Made by a program: the position numbers and the translations under genes
NCBI GenBank assembly: GCA_017452785.1
Contig: JAFTLT010000017.1
Location: forward strand, 1 to 64,000
Source: Clostridia bacterium
Lineage (GTDB): Bacteria; Bacillota; Clostridia; Oscillospirales; Acutalibacteraceae
Length of the DNA: 64,000 nucleotides
Direction: 5' to 3'
The notes under the pieces: generated by a model
The model's database searches: none
What the model was told of the DNA's origin: nothing
What the model saw: the letters and a program-made list of their open reading frames with translations, nothing else
Shown here: piece by piece, positions 48,682 to 58,433 of the stretch
Position numbering within the stretch: the first letter of the stretch is position 1
Layout: each line of letters opens with the position of its first letter

Positions 48682-49326
48682 ATGAAATTCGCTAAAAAAC
48701 TTCTGTGCTTTATTCTTGCGATGACAATATGTCTTTCAATGGCACCTATGGCTTTAGCCGGCAACACCAAAGCAAAAGATGATATTGTGGCTGCTTTTTA
48801 TGTTTATGTTATGGAAACGGATATTCACCCCGTAGGTCATATGTGGGTTTATCTTGAAAATCTGACTGACAAGCCGATGAAGGTCGGGCTTTACACGGTA
48901 CCGCCATATGAGGGTGTATCAATCGGTGTTTTCTGCCGCAAAGACGGCTTAGGTATATATTATAATGTAGAGGCTTACACCTACGGTGTTTACGGAATGA
49001 AAAATCAGATGTGTCTGGCAGAATTTATCACTGCCGATAAGGTGGAGGATATCTCTGACGCATTGATAAACTATAATAATCATTGGGACCCTATTTTCAA
49101 CTGCATGTATTTTGCTTTCAGCATATGGAACAGCGGTTGCAGTGCAAAAAACAAGCTGATACATCTTGTCTGGCCTCCTTTTGGTACTCGTCAGATTAAG
49201 AGGAGGAATTATCTTCTTAACGAGCCTATGAAGAGTGTGCCGCAGAATAAGACTTACCGTCAGGTGGGTTCAGGCAAGGATGCCTATCTCAAGCCTGCAA
49301 CATTGAAAAGTCTTGGCAGAATATAA
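48682..49326 (+). CDS. Secreted protein with a permuted papain-like signature
   Basis: A 214-aa exported protein: signal peptide 1-26 (MALAG). His53 lies in VGHMWVYLEN and Cys141 in NCMYFAFSIWNS; His before Cys is the order seen in permuted NlpC/P60-like (LRAT, PPPDE, YiiX-type) hydrolases. The C-terminus is basic. It may be a secreted amidase or peptidase, but the assignment rests on two motifs. It is a single gene followed by a bidirectional terminator. Confidence 0.6.
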   Translation: MKFAKKLLCFILAMTICLSMAPMALAGNTKAKDDIVAAFYVYVMETDIHPVGHMWVYLENLTDKPMKVGLYTVPPYEGVSIGVFCRKDGLGIYYNVEAYTYGVYGMKNQMCLAEFITADKVEDISDALINYNNHWDPIFNCMYFAFSIWNSGCSAKNKLIHLVWPPFGTRQIKRRNYLLNEPMKSVPQNKTYRQVGSGKDAYLKPATLKSLGRI

Positions 49327-49333
49327 AAAATCA

Positions 49334-49378
49334 AACTCCCGACTGTTTATGTTAACGGCAGTCGGGAGTTATTTATTT
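49334..49378. terminator. Bidirectional terminator
   Basis: AACTCCCGACTG (49334-49345) pairs perfectly with CAGTCGGGAGTT (49359-49370). It serves the plus-strand secreted protein gene and overlaps the end of the minus-strand XRE gene. Confidence 0.85.
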
Positions 49379-49647
49379 TCATAGGTTTCGCTGTAAAGGC
49401 GTTTGATTTTTCGGGCGAAGATTAAATCTTCGGAGTAGGTTGAGGGCATATCCTTAAGCTCAAAGAGTTCGTTCAGGTCAATGCTTAAGATTTCGGCTAT
49501 GCGCTTGAGCTGAAACATGCTTGGGTCTTGCACATTGCGCTCGATTTTGGAATAGTTGGACTGATTCATAGGGATGAGGGAGGCCATTTGCTCCTGAGTA
49601 TAGTCCAGATCTTCACGCATGTTTCGTATTTTCTTGCCTATATCCAC
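49369..49647 (-). CDS. XRE-family transcriptional regulator
   Basis: A 92-aa Cro/C1-type regulator: KKIRNMREDLDYTQEQMASLI, recognition helix NQSNYSKIERNVQDP, and RIAEILSIDLNELFEL. I prefer the GTG start at 49647 (ribosome site CGGAG eight bases before) to the ATG at 49665. It is divergent from the large CHAP-domain surface protein, and repeated TTTAGTTA/TAACTAAA words between them are likely binding sites. Confidence 0.82.
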   Translation of the reverse strand: MDIGKKIRNMREDLDYTQEQMASLIPMNQSNYSKIERNVQDPSMFQLKRIAEILSIDLNELFELKDMPSTYSEDLIFARKIKRLYSETYENK

Positions 49648-49708
49648 TGTCTTCACTCCGATCATTAATGTTATTCTAGTTCTTTTATAACAAATTTAAC
49701 TAAGCAAC

Positions 49709-49757
49709 TTGACAAAATCAACTAAAAGGAATAAAATTTAGTTAGTTTTTAACTAAA
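49709..49757 (+). promoter_or_regulatory. Promoter and probable operator of the CHAP surface protein gene
   Basis: TTGACA (49709-49714), 17-nt spacer, TAAAAT (49732-49737). TTTAGTTA (49737-49744) and TAACTAAA (49750-49757) form an inverted repeat just after the -10, with further AACTAA words at 49698-49702 and 49720-49725. Confidence 0.7.
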
Positions 49758-49782
49758 AATAATAATTTTAGGAGGTTTTACA

Positions 49783-52362
49783 GTGAAAATTGGAAAGAAA
49801 ATTTTAAGTTTGGTGCTTGTGCTGATTATGTGCTTGGGTACTCTGCCGATGACTGATATTGGTCTTGAGGCGAGTGCGGCAACACAGTCAACAGTTAAGA
49901 TAACATCAAGTGGACAAGTTGTTGATACTTTCAACGGAGTACAAGCAATGTATATACCGGAAACCGGCAATTCAGATGATGATACAACATATAGTTGCGC
50001 TGCATATGTCAAAAGGTTTTATTCATCTGTTTATGGGGTGGATGTTTGGAATCTCCTTACAGGAAAAACACCTTTGGCGGGTAGCGGCAGCTTTAGTGTT
50101 ACTTCTTCACCCCAACCAGGTGATATTGGATATCAGACTAATTCAGGTGGTTCTGGTCACTGGTTTATAATAAAAGAGGTGAATTCAAACGGAACTTATA
50201 GCATAATAGAACAAAACTGGAAATGGGCATCAGGTGGAGCCACATATTGTTATATTAACAGAAATGTTTCATATTCATCTACTTCTAATTTTAAAGTTTT
50301 CAGATGGTCAGAGGCTCCGAGTGGAGGAGTTACAGGCTCCGACTTTGTAACATGTATAGACCAAGCTCCTTCTGATTGGCAGACTTTTGACAAAGCGACA
50401 ACATCAAGTTTCACGCTTGCTGGTTGGGCGTTCAGAACAAATAATGTATCAACAAGCGTTTATTATAATTTTGATGGTGGTGAATATATTAAATTAACTA
50501 GAATAGACAGGCAAGATGTTCTTGATGCATATGGGAACACTCAGCTTGATTGTGGCTTTAATCAGCAAATTGATATAACAGGACTTTCTGTAGGAGATCA
50601 CACGCTTAAAGTTTGGGCGACAAGTAACGGTATAGATTATGATATGCATTATGTGGGAATACACATAACAAATTCTGAAGGAACTACAACTAGTCCAAAT
50701 GGAATACAATATCACGATATGTCCATTTCAGATATATCGACCAAAGATGCTACAATTACTTCATGGATATCCAATCCTACCGGAAAAACAATTTGGAGTA
50801 CGGGTTTTTGGCTTGGCACAGATCCAGATAATCTGTCTTTATATGTGGTATATACGAATATAAATTGGACGGACTTCTGTTGTAACTATCAAATAAGCAA
50901 GTATTGTGGTGAATTATCGCCAGGTATAACTTACTATTACAGATTTTATGTTGTAGAGGAAGAAAACTTCTATTATACTCAAAGCAATACTTATTCTTTT
51001 ACTACTTACGGAACAGCCAATGTTCGTTTTGACTATGAAGAAACTGTTGCTGTAAGTAGCTTAGATGCAACTATTTCTGCGTGGGCTTGGAATGATAATG
51101 GCTACACAATTTCATCCTGCGGTTTTTGTTTTGGCGAAACCCCAGCATTGATGGAAAAATATGAAGTTTATAGCAACATTGAGTGGACAAATTTTCACAC
51201 AAAGGTAGATGTAGCAAACTACACTGGAGTGTTGACACCAGGAAAAACATACTATTATCGGTTTTATGCAATAATAGATACTGTCTATTATAGTGATGTC
51301 TATTATTTTACAAGTGATTCCACATTGCCCACATATATCTTAACTTTCGATGCAAATGGTGGTTCGTGTTCAACAGCAAGCAAAACTGTAACATATAGCA
51401 ACAATTACGGCACTCTTCCTACGCCAACAAGAAGCGGATATACCTTTAATGGTTGGTATACTACTGCAATAGGGGGTACAAAAGTAACATCGTCATCAGT
51501 TATGAATGAAATAGGTGACCATACTCTCTATGCACACTGGACTTGCAATCACAGCGCAACCGAAATCAGAAATGCAAAGGATGCTTCTTGCACGGCAGAG
51601 GGTTACACAGGCGATACATATTGCAAGACCTGTTCTGCAAAAATCAAGACAGGTACATCAATTGCAAAACTTTCTCATAGCTACACTGAGACAGTAACCA
51701 CTCAACCCACCTGCACAACACAGGGCTTTACAACCTATTTATGTTCTGTTTGCGGTGATAAATACACAGAGAATATAAAAGCTCCGACAGGACATAGCTA
51801 TATGAGTGTTGTTACTGCTCCTACTTGCACCACAGCGGGTTACACAACTTACACCTGCGCTTGTGGCCACAGCTATAAAGGCAATGAAACTGCAAAAATA
51901 GCTCACACCGAAGTAGTTGATAAAGCAGTTGCTGCAACCTGCACAAAGACAGGCTTAACTGAGGGTAAGCACTGTTCAGTATGTAACACAGTTATCGTTG
52001 CTCAGCAGACAGTTGCAAAGAAAGCTCACACCGAAGTAGTTGATAAAGCAGTTGCCGCAACCTGCACAAAAACAGGTTTAACTGAAGGAAAGCATTGCTC
52101 AGTATGTAACACAGTAATTGTTGCTCAGCAGACAGTTGCGGTTAAAGGTCACAAGGACACAAATGGCGACTATAAGTGTGACCACGGTTGCGGTTATGAA
52201 TATGAAAAGCCTGCGCCTGAGATACCCTCTGACCCGTCAGAAAATTGCGGTTGCAACTGCCACAAGGGTGGTATAGCAGGATTCTTCTTCAAGATTATTA
52301 TTTTCTTCCAGAAGCTGTTTAAAACAAATAAAGTCTGTGATTGTGGCGCAGCGCATTATTAA
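49783..52362 (+). CDS. Secreted CHAP-domain surface protein with Cys-rich repeats
   Basis: An 859-aa exported protein from a GTG start behind GGAGG. Signal peptide 1-32; CHAP-type cysteine amidase domain over about 40-170 with Cys72 (YSCAAYV), His126 (GHWFII) and E143-Q144-N145. Then a carbohydrate-binding-like region (180-300), two repeated beta domains (each with YYYRFY), one InlB-like repeat (FDANGG...[10 protein letters not shown]...LYAHW), and five Cys-rich units (TCTxxGxT...C..C). The last two 40-residue units are almost identical. The C-terminus has [10 protein letters not shown], a hydrophobic helix [14 protein letters not shown] and CDCGAAHY. Likely a cell-wall hydrolase attached to the envelope. 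Confidence 0.8.
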   Translation: MKIGKKILSLVLVLIMCLGTLPMTDIGLEASAATQSTVKITSSGQVVDTFNGVQAMYIPETGNSDDDTTYSCAAYVKRFYSSVYGVDVWNLLTGKTPLAGSGSFSVTSSPQPGDIGYQTNSGGSGHWFIIKEVNSNGTYSIIEQNWKWASGGATYCYINRNVSYSSTSNFKVFRWSEAPSGGVTGSDFVTCIDQAPSDWQTFDKATTSSFTLAGWAFRTNNVSTSVYYNFDGGEYIKLTRIDRQDVLDAYGNTQLDCGFNQQIDITGLSVGDHTLKVWATSNGIDYDMHYVGIHITNSEGTTTSPNGIQYHDMSISDISTKDATITSWISNPTGKTIWSTGFWLGTDPDNLSLYVVYTNINWTDFCCNYQISKYCGELSPGITYYYRFYVVEEENFYYTQSNTYSFTTYGTANVRFDYEETVAVSSLDATISAWAWNDNGYTISSCGFCFGETPALMEKYEVYSNIEWTNFHTKVDVANYTGVLTPGKTYYYRFYAIIDTVYYSDVYYFTSDSTLPTYILTFDANGGSCSTASKTVTYSNNYGTLPTPTRSGYTFNGWYTTAIGGTKVTSSSVMNEIGDHTLYAHWTCNHSATEIRNAKDASCTAEGYTGDTYCKTCSAKIKTGTSIAKLSHSYTETVTTQPTCTTQGFTTYLCSVCGDKYTENIKAPTGHSYMSVVTAPTCTTAGYTTYTCACGHSYKGNETAKIAHTEVVDKAVAATCTKTGLTEGKHCSVCNTVIVAQQTVAKKAHTEVVDKAVAATCTKTGLTEGKHCSVCNTVIVAQQTVAVKGHKDTNGDYKCDHGCGYEYEKPAPEIPSDPSENCGCNCHKGGIAGFFFKIIIFFQKLFKTNKVCDCGAAHY
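51903..52146 (+). repeat. Tandem 120-bp coding repeat
   Basis: Two nearly identical units, each starting GCTCACACCGAAGTAGTTG (51902 and 52025), encode the [14 protein letters not shown] repeat of the CHAP protein. Few, mostly synonymous differences indicate recent duplication or gene conversion. Confidence 0.85.
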
Positions 52363-52469
52363 TAATTGTATAAACAAGGGATCGGATCGTCGAGGACGCC
52401 GGTCTCTGCGTTTTTGTGGGGCTTATTCGGCGGGTGAAAACTTGCCTTTTCGGCAGAGTACACCTGCGA

Positions 52470-52501
52470 TTTTGCACTCTGCACTCTGCGTTCTGCATTT
52501 T
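52470..52501. repeat. CTCTGCA-word repeat end
   Basis: TTGCACTCTGCACTCTGCG and TTCTGCATTTT match the right end of the foldback at 38629-38661. The rest of 52363-52660 has no ORF that I can support. Confidence 0.5.
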
Positions 52502-52662
52502 CTCACGCTTTTTCGGGTGTTTGCATGCGTTTTAAACTGTTAAAATGTCAAAGCGGCGAAACTGTATCTAGTGCCGTAAAGCCTTATAAACACAAGACTT
52601 TGTGGCGATTTTAGGTGCGAAAAAAATCTGCATTTTTAACAAACTTTTTTTGCAAAAATCGT

Positions 52663-52691
52663 TGACATTTAACAAAGGCTGTAGTATAATA
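52663..52691 (+). promoter_or_regulatory. Promoter of the S10-spc ribosomal operon
   Basis: TTGACA (52663-52668), 17-nt spacer, TATAAT (52686-52691): fully consensus. Confidence 0.9.
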
Positions 52692-52697
52692 TCACTC

Positions 52698-53034
52698 GTA
52701 TGTTGAGATAGTTTGGGTATAACTATGTCTTGACAGACCACAATGATATGCGATGACGCGGGAGGTGGCTGCCCTTGGAGGCAGGGAATTTCCGCCGAGT
52801 ATGTCCGATTTCAAACCGGGCGGTCTATATTCACTTGCTAACGTTGTTCTTGCGTTAAGCGTTGGGGGAGCTCTGCGCTCTTTCAGCCTTAAACAGCGTA
52901 TAGGGTGAACTGTGCTTTAAAGCGTCTTTCCGGAAATAAGAATTTGTTTCCGGTTTTTTAATGAAGGGGTTGAAAACACCCGGATGAGCGTTGAAAAAGC
53001 ACCGCCGCTAATTATCATTAGGAGGCAAACAATA
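52698..53034 (+). promoter_or_regulatory. Long structured leader of the S10 operon with intrinsic terminator
   Basis: About 340 nt lie between the transcription start and rpsJ. CCGGAAA (52930-52936) pairs perfectly with TTTCCGG (52947-52953) and runs into TTTTTT (52954-52959), a complete terminator 75 bases before rpsJ. Upstream are several GC-rich stem candidates such as GAGC/GCTC (52869-52880) and ACC...GGT pairs. This fits transcription attenuation by a ribosomal protein; L4 does this in E. coli, but the regulator here is not shown by sequence. Confidence 0.65.
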
Positions 53035-53346
53035 ATGGCAGTTAAGGAAAAGATGCGTATCAGACTTAAGGGTTATGACCACAACCTTGTTGACAAGGCA
53101 GCGGAAATGATCGTTGAAACTGCAAAGCGTACAAATGCTCAGGTTTCAGGTCCCATTCCTCTTCCCACTGAAAAGGAAGTAGTTACAATCCTTCGTGCTG
53201 TTCATAAGTATAAGGACAGCCGTGAGCAGTTTGAGCAGAGAACTCATAAGAGACTCATCGACATCATCAGACCTACACCCAAGACGGTTGAGGCTCTGAC
53301 AAATCTCGAAATTCCCGCAAGTGTTGAAATCGAAATCAAGCTTTGA
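53035..53346 (+). CDS. rpsJ: 30S ribosomal protein S10
   Basis: A 103-aa S10, first gene of the operon; part of the 3' head of the small subunit and the NusE transcription antitermination factor. [26 protein letters not shown] and [19 protein letters not shown] are conserved. The ATG at 53035 follows AGGAGG; an upstream in-frame ATG at 52984 lacks a ribosome site. Confidence 0.98.
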   Translation: MAVKEKMRIRLKGYDHNLVDKAAEMIVETAKRTNAQVSGPIPLPTEKEVVTILRAVHKYKDSREQFEQRTHKRLIDIIRPTPKTVEALTNLEIPASVEIEIKL

Positions 53347-53427
53347 TTTCTATACCCGATTGAACATAAGCAGGAAAACAGGTCAAGTTGCCGCATGGGC
53401 AACCAATAACCAAAGGAGGACAAAACA

Positions 53428-54063
53428 ATGAAAAAAGGTCTTATCGGAAGAAAGATCGGCATGACTCAGGTTTTTGACGAAAAGGGTAACGTAATCCCCG
53501 TAACAGTTGTAGAACTTGGTCCTTGCGCAGTAGTCCAGAAGAAGACAGTAGAGAATGACGGCTACAATGCTGTTCAGCTCGGCTTCGAGGACAAGAAAGT
53601 AACAAAAACAAACAAGCCTATGGCAGGACACTTCAAGAAGGCTGATGTAGCTCCCAAGAAGTTCCTCAGAGAGTTCAGACTCGAAGATGACAGCGCTATC
53701 AACGTTGGCGACATCATCAAGGCAGACATCTTTGCAGCCGGTGAAAAGGTAGACGTAATCGGCACAAGCAAGGGTAAGGGCACAGCAGGTGCCATCAAGA
53801 GATGGAATTTCTCAAGACTCAAGGAATCCCACGGTACAGGTCCTGTTGCAAGACACGCAGGTTCACTGGGTGCTTGTTCAGACCCCTCAAGAGTTTACAA
53901 AGGAAAGAAGCTCGCAGGTCACCTCGGTGCTGAAAGAGTTACAATCCAGAATTTAGACGTTGTTAAGGTTGATGCAGAAAACAACCTCATCGCTATCAAG
54001 GGCGCAATCCCCGGTCCCAAGAAGGGCATCGTAATGGTAGTAAACAGCGTAAAGAAAGCATAA
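53428..54063 (+). CDS. rplC: 50S ribosomal protein L3
   Basis: A 211-aa L3, an early assembly protein whose loop reaches the peptidyl transferase centre. Typical segments are LIGRKIGMTQVFDEKGNVIPVTV, GTSKGKGTAGAIKRW and the extended loop near HAGSLGACSDPSRVYKGKKL. Ribosome site AAAGGAGG, 82 bp after rpsJ. Confidence 0.98.
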   Translation: MKKGLIGRKIGMTQVFDEKGNVIPVTVVELGPCAVVQKKTVENDGYNAVQLGFEDKKVTKTNKPMAGHFKKADVAPKKFLREFRLEDDSAINVGDIIKADIFAAGEKVDVIGTSKGKGTAGAIKRWNFSRLKESHGTGPVARHAGSLGACSDPSRVYKGKKLAGHLGAERVTIQNLDVVKVDAENNLIAIKGAIPGPKKGIVMVVNSVKKA

Positions 54064-54080
54064 GAAAGGAGCCCTAAGAA

Positions 54081-54704
54081 ATGCCTAGCGTATCAGTATT
54101 CGACGTAAACGGAAAGAAAGTTTCAGATATTGACCTTGCTGACGGTATCTTTGGTATCGAACCCAACACCTCAGCTATGCATCTTGTAGTTGTCAACTAT
54201 CTGGCAAACCAGCGTCAGGGCACACAGTCAACCCTGACTCGCTCAGAAGTAAGCGGCGGCGGCAAGAAGCCTTGGAGACAAAAAGGTACAGGCCGCGCAA
54301 GACAGGGCTCAACAAGAGCTCCCCAGTGGTACCACGGCGGTATCGCACACGGCCCGAAGCCCCGTGATTACGGCTTCTCAGTAAACAAGAAGGTAAGAAG
54401 ACTTGCTATGAAGTCAGCTCTTTCTTCAAAGGTTGCTGCAAACGAAATGATCGTTCTCGATTCACTTTCACTTGACGCAATCAAAACCAAGGAAATCGTT
54501 AAGGTTCTCTCAAACCTCGAAACAGGCAAGAAGACACTTATCGTTCTTCCTGAAAAGAATGACATCATCTACAGAAGTGCAAGAAACATTGCAGGCGTTA
54601 AGACAACACTTGTAAACACACTTAATGTTTATGATATTCTTAACTGCAACAGCATCGTTGTTCTCAAGGACGCAGTTGCTAAGATCGAGGAGGTATATGC
54701 ATAA
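54081..54704 (+). CDS. rplD: 50S ribosomal protein L4
   Basis: A 207-aa L4, which lines the exit tunnel and in many bacteria represses its own operon. The extended loop [31 protein letters not shown] and [17 protein letters not shown] are conserved. Its stop overlaps the rplW start by one base (TAATG). Confidence 0.98.
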   Translation: MPSVSVFDVNGKKVSDIDLADGIFGIEPNTSAMHLVVVNYLANQRQGTQSTLTRSEVSGGGKKPWRQKGTGRARQGSTRAPQWYHGGIAHGPKPRDYGFSVNKKVRRLAMKSALSSKVAANEMIVLDSLSLDAIKTKEIVKVLSNLETGKKTLIVLPEKNDIIYRSARNIAGVKTTLVNTLNVYDILNCNSIVVLKDAVAKIEEVYA

Positions 54705-55000
54705 TGAGTAAATTAGCACATGACATCATCCTCAAGCCTATCATCACAGAAGAATCAATGATGGGCACAGCCTTCAAAAAGTACACCTTCAAGGTTGCTA
54801 AGGATGCAAACAAGGCTGAAATCAAGAGCGCTATTGAAGAAGTATTCGGCGTAAAGGTAGCTAAGGTTAACACCATGAACTGCAAGGGTCACCTTAGAAG
54901 ATACGGTCGTTTCCAGGGTTACACACCTTCATGGAAAAAGGCAATCGTTACTCTTACAGAGGATTCAGACACAATCGACTTCTTCGACGGTCTTCTTTAA
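54704..55000 (+). CDS. rplW: 50S ribosomal protein L23
   Basis: A 98-aa L23, at the tunnel exit where trigger factor and SRP dock. ILKPIITEESM, YTFKVAKDANKAEIKSAIEEVFGVKV and VNTMNCKGHLRR are typical. Coupled to rplD. Unusually, a 276-bp gap follows before rplB. Confidence 0.98.
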   Translation: MSKLAHDIILKPIITEESMMGTAFKKYTFKVAKDANKAEIKSAIEEVFGVKVAKVNTMNCKGHLRRYGRFQGYTPSWKKAIVTLTEDSDTIDFFDGLL

Positions 55001-55276
55001 TTGATAACCAACTCCTGGTTTGTCGGCACATATCTCGACAGCATATTTCCCGACGGTCAGCCCGAAGCTCCTTGCTAATACATCAAGTATTAGCTGCGAA
55101 TCTTCAAACAGACCGACAAGAAATCTGCAAGTCGATATAAGCACCTTCAAATCACTCGTAGGTTATTAAGAATTTCAAATGCACTATTATACAATAGTAT
55201 AACAATTCAAATCCCGATGGAAATGTATGGAGGTTATGACAATCCTCCGCTAAACCAATAAGGAGTGTGAACAAAA
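55001..55276 (+). promoter_or_regulatory. Structured intercistronic region between rplW and rplB
   Basis: In most bacteria rplW and rplB are nearly adjacent. Here 276 nt contain AACCA/TGGTT (55006-55020), a long-range TTGTCGG/CCGACAA helix (55020-55026 with 55113-55119), a perfect GCTAATAC/GTATTAGC hairpin (55074-55094), ACTATT/AATAGT (55183-55198) and GGAGG/CCTCC (55229-55248). A candidate regulatory RNA for rplB and downstream genes. No credible ORF on the plus strand. Confidence 0.55.
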
Positions 55277-56110
55277 ATGTCAATCAGAGTTTTTAAGCCT
55301 GTAACAAACGGCACAAGAAACATGTCAGTTACAGACTACTCAGCACTTTCAAAGTGCGGTCCTGAGAGAAGCCTCCTTGCTCCTCTCAACAAAAAGAGTG
55401 GCCGTAACAGCTACGGTCGCATCACTGTTCGTCACAGAGGTGGCGGAAACAGAAGAAAGTATCGTATCATCGATTTCAAGAGAGATAAGTTTGATGTAAA
55501 GGCAACAGTTGCTACTCTTGAGTACGATCCCAACAGATCAGCTCACATCGCTCTTCTTCAGTATGAAGACGGCGAAAAGAGATACATCCTTGCTCCCGCC
55601 GGCCTCAAGGTAGGCGATGTTGTTGAAGCAGGTCCTTCAGCTGACATCAAGGCAGGTAACGCACTTGCTCTTAAAGATATGCCCGTTGGTACAGTTATCC
55701 ACAACGTAGAGCTGTATCCCGGCAGAGGCGGCCAGCTTGCAAGAGCAGCCGGTAACTCAGCACAGCTTATGGCTAAAGAAGGCGGCTACGCACTTCTCAG
55801 ACTTCCCTCAGGCGAACTTCGTAAGGTTCCCGAAGCTTGTATGGCAACTGTTGGTACAGTAGGCAACGAAGATCACGAAAACGTGAAGATCGGTAAGGCC
55901 GGCCGTACACGTCACATGGGTATCAGACCTACAGTTCGTGGTTCAGTTATGAACCCCTGCGACCATCCTCACGGTGGTGGTGAAGGTAAATCACCCATCG
56001 GTCGTCCCGGTCCTGTTACACCTTGGGGCAAGCCTGCTCTTGGCTACAAGACTCGTGCTAAGAAGAATCGTTCAGACAAGCTTATTGTTAAGCGTCGTAA
56101 CGACAAATAA
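55277..56110 (+). CDS. rplB: 50S ribosomal protein L2
   Basis: A 277-aa L2, needed for subunit association and peptidyl transfer. [38 protein letters not shown] and the catalytic-region block [20 protein letters not shown] are intact. Ribosome site AAGGAG. Confidence 0.98.
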   Translation: MSIRVFKPVTNGTRNMSVTDYSALSKCGPERSLLAPLNKKSGRNSYGRITVRHRGGGNRRKYRIIDFKRDKFDVKATVATLEYDPNRSAHIALLQYEDGEKRYILAPAGLKVGDVVEAGPSADIKAGNALALKDMPVGTVIHNVELYPGRGGQLARAAGNSAQLMAKEGGYALLRLPSGELRKVPEACMATVGTVGNEDHENVKIGKAGRTRHMGIRPTVRGSVMNPCDHPHGGGEGKSPIGRPGPVTPWGKPALGYKTRAKKNRSDKLIVKRRNDK

Positions 56111-56134
56111 GGTCGATGAAAGGAGCTAAGAATA

Positions 56135-56416
56135 ATGAGCAGAAGCACTAAGAAAGGATTCTACGTACAGCCTAAGCTTTACGATAGAGTCGTTAAGATG
56201 AACGAAAAGGGCGAAAAAATCGTTCTTAAGACATGGAGCCGCAGCTCCACAATCTTCCCCGAATTCGTTGGCCACACCTTCGCAGTACATGACGGTCGTA
56301 AGCACGTTCCCGTATATGTAACAGAAGACATGATCGGCCACAAGCTCGGCGAATTTGCACCGACAAGAACCTTCAGAGGTCACGCCGGTTCAAAAACCTC
56401 AAACAACGGTAAATAA
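56135..56416 (+). CDS. rpsS: 30S ribosomal protein S19
   Basis: A 93-aa S19, which contacts S13 in the head of the small subunit. [41 protein letters not shown] and [13 protein letters not shown] are diagnostic. It lies 24 bp after rplB, with ribosome site AAAGGAG. Confidence 0.98.
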   Translation: MSRSTKKGFYVQPKLYDRVVKMNEKGEKIVLKTWSRSSTIFPEFVGHTFAVHDGRKHVPVYVTEDMIGHKLGEFAPTRTFRGHAGSKTSNNGK

Positions 56417-56436
56417 GTCGAAAGGAGTGTATTAAA

Positions 56437-56769
56437 ATGGAAGCAACAGCAAAAGTTACTTTCGTGCGTATCGCACCTCGTAAGGTTCAGATCGTTCTCG
56501 ACCTTATCCGTAATCAGCCTGCTGACAAGGCAATGGCAATTCTCAAATACACGCCTAAGGCTGCGTGTGAGGTTGTTTCAAAGCTTTTAAAGTCTGCAAT
56601 GGCTAACGCAGAGAACAAAGATATGGATATGTCAAAGCTCTATGTAGCTGAGTGCTATGTAGGTCAGGGTCCCACTCTCAAGAGAATCAGACCCAGAGCT
56701 CAGGGCCGCGCATTCCGCATCAACAAAAAGACATCACACATCACCCTTGTACTCAAGGAAGCAGAATAA
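56437..56769 (+). CDS. rplV: 50S ribosomal protein L22
   Basis: A 110-aa L22 lining the exit tunnel; its beta-hairpin is the macrolide-resistance hot spot. [22 protein letters not shown] and [31 protein letters not shown] are typical. Ribosome site AAAGGAG. Confidence 0.98.
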   Translation: MEATAKVTFVRIAPRKVQIVLDLIRNQPADKAMAILKYTPKAACEVVSKLLKSAMANAENKDMDMSKLYVAECYVGQGPTLKRIRPRAQGRAFRINKKTSHITLVLKEAE

Positions 56770-56790
56770 TCTAGAAGGAGGTAAAACACA

Positions 56791-57495
56791 ATGGGCCAGA
56801 AAATTAACCCCACCGGTCTTCGTATCGGCGTAATTAAGGATTGGGAATCTCGTTGGTATGCAAAGAAGGCTGACTTCGGCGATACTCTCGTAGAGGACTA
56901 TGAACTTCGTGAATATCTCCTTGAGACACTTGCTCCCGCCGGAGTACCCAAGGTTGAGATTGAACGTACAGCAAAGCGTGTACGCATCAACATTCACGTT
57001 GCAAAGCCCGGCATGGTAATCGGCCGTGGCGGTGCAGAGATCGAAAAGCTCAAGGCTACTCTTGAAAAGAAGCTTGGCAAAGAAGTATCTCTCAACATTA
57101 TCGAAATCAAGAACCCTGATGTAAACGCTCAGCTTGTTGCTGAAAGCATTGCTCTTCAGCTCGAAAAGAGAATCAGTTTCCGTCGTGCTCTCAAGCAGGC
57201 TATCGGCCGTGCTATGAAGCTTGGCGCAAAGGGTATCAAGTGTCAGGTTTCAGGTCGTGTAGGCGGCGCTGAAATCGCAAGAAGCGAAACATACAAAGAG
57301 GGTACAATTCCTCTTCAGACAATCCGTGCTGACATTGACTACGGTTTCGCAGAAGCAAAGACAACTTACGGCCGTATCGGCGTAAAAGTATGGATCTACA
57401 CAGGTGAAGTGCTTCAGGTTTCAAACAACGAAAACCGTCAGAAGCCCGCTCGTCGCAGACCCAGAAGAGAAAACAGAGAAGGAGGAGCTAAATAA
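56791..57495 (+). CDS. rpsC: 30S ribosomal protein S3
   Basis: A 234-aa S3 at the mRNA entry channel. [13 protein letters not shown], the KH domain with [13 protein letters not shown], and the basic C-terminus [14 protein letters not shown] are present. Its stop overlaps the rplP ATG by one base. Confidence 0.98.
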   Translation: MGQKINPTGLRIGVIKDWESRWYAKKADFGDTLVEDYELREYLLETLAPAGVPKVEIERTAKRVRINIHVAKPGMVIGRGGAEIEKLKATLEKKLGKEVSLNIIEIKNPDVNAQLVAESIALQLEKRISFRRALKQAIGRAMKLGAKGIKCQVSGRVGGAEIARSETYKEGTIPLQTIRADIDYGFAEAKTTYGRIGVKVWIYTGEVLQVSNNENRQKPARRRPRRENREGGAK

Positions 57496-57926
57496 TGTTA
57501 TTACCTAAGCGCGTTAAACGTCGTAAAGTGCAGCGTGGCCGTCTTAAGGGCGCAGCTCACAAGGGCAACACAGTAACATACGGTGATTACGGTCTCGTAG
57601 CTCTCGAACCTTCATGGATCACTTCCAGACAGATCGAGGCAGCCCGTATCGCTATGACACGTTACATCAAGCGTGGCGGTCAGGTTTGGATCAAGATCTT
57701 CCCTGATAAGCCCATCACTCAGAAGCCCGCTGAAACCCGAATGGGTTCAGGTAAAGGCTCACCCGAATATTGGGTAGCAGTTGTTAAGCCCGGCAGAGTT
57801 ATGTTTGAAATTGCCGGTGTTGATGAGGAACTTGCTCGTGAGGCTATGCGTCTTGCAGCTATGAAGCTCCCCATCAAGTGTAAATTTGTTACTAAAGCAG
57901 AACAGGAAAAGGACGGTGTGCAGTAA
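57495..57926 (+). CDS. rplP: 50S ribosomal protein L16
   Basis: A 143-aa L16, which helps place tRNA in the A and P sites. [39 protein letters not shown] and [20 protein letters not shown] are conserved. Overlaps rpsC and rpmC by single bases, so translation is coupled. Confidence 0.98.
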   Translation: MLLPKRVKRRKVQRGRLKGAAHKGNTVTYGDYGLVALEPSWITSRQIEAARIAMTRYIKRGGQVWIKIFPDKPITQKPAETRMGSGKGSPEYWVAVVKPGRVMFEIAGVDEELAREAMRLAAMKLPIKCKFVTKAEQEKDGVQ

Positions 57927-58129
57927 TGAAAGCAAGTGAAATCAGAAAACTGTCCGCCGCAGAGATGGACGCAAAGCTCGCTGAGCTTAAGAAAGAGCTT
58001 TTCAATCTTCGCTTCCAGCAGGCTGTTAACCAGCTTGACAACCCCATGAGAATAAGCGCAGTTAAGAAAGATATCGCAAGAATTAAGACAGTTCAGCGTG
58101 ACATCGTTCTTCACGGCCAGAATTCTTAA
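57926..58129 (+). CDS. rpmC: 50S ribosomal protein L29
   Basis: A 67-aa helical hairpin protein at the tunnel exit. [38 protein letters not shown] and the RRDIARIKT-type end match L29. Starts at the last base of the rplP stop. Confidence 0.97.
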   Translation: MKASEIRKLSAAEMDAKLAELKKELFNLRFQQAVNQLDNPMRISAVKKDIARIKTVQRDIVLHGQNS

Positions 58130-58147
58130 GAAAGGGAGGACTGAACA

Positions 58148-58405
58148 ATGAGCGAAAGAAATCTCAGAAAGACACAGGTTGGCATCGTATCAAGCGATAA
58201 GATGGACAAGACTGTTGTTGTTACAATCAAGGATAAGGTAAGACATCCGCTTTACAAGAAGATCGTTAACCGTACCGTTAAGGTAAAGGCTCACGACGAA
58301 AACAATGTTTGCGGCGTAGGCGACCGTGTTCTTATTATGGAAACTCGCCCTCTTTCTAAGGATAAGAGATGGCGTGTAGTAGAAATTATCGAAAAAGCCA
58401 AATAA
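58148..58405 (+). CDS. rpsQ: 30S ribosomal protein S17
   Basis: An 85-aa OB-fold protein binding 16S rRNA early in assembly. [42 protein letters not shown] and [11 protein letters not shown] are typical. Ribosome site GGGAGG. Confidence 0.98.
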   Translation: MSERNLRKTQVGIVSSDKMDKTVVVTIKDKVRHPLYKKIVNRTVKVKAHDENNVCGVGDRVLIMETRPLSKDKRWRVVEIIEKAK

Positions 58406-58433
58406 TTGGTGCAGCTAAAGGAGGCCAAATACA

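Noticed and set aside
54965-55150. Minus-strand 61-codon frame across the rplW end and the following gap
   Set aside because: It looks fairly protein-like, but it overlaps rplW, has no evident ribosome site, and the region is better explained by RNA structure.
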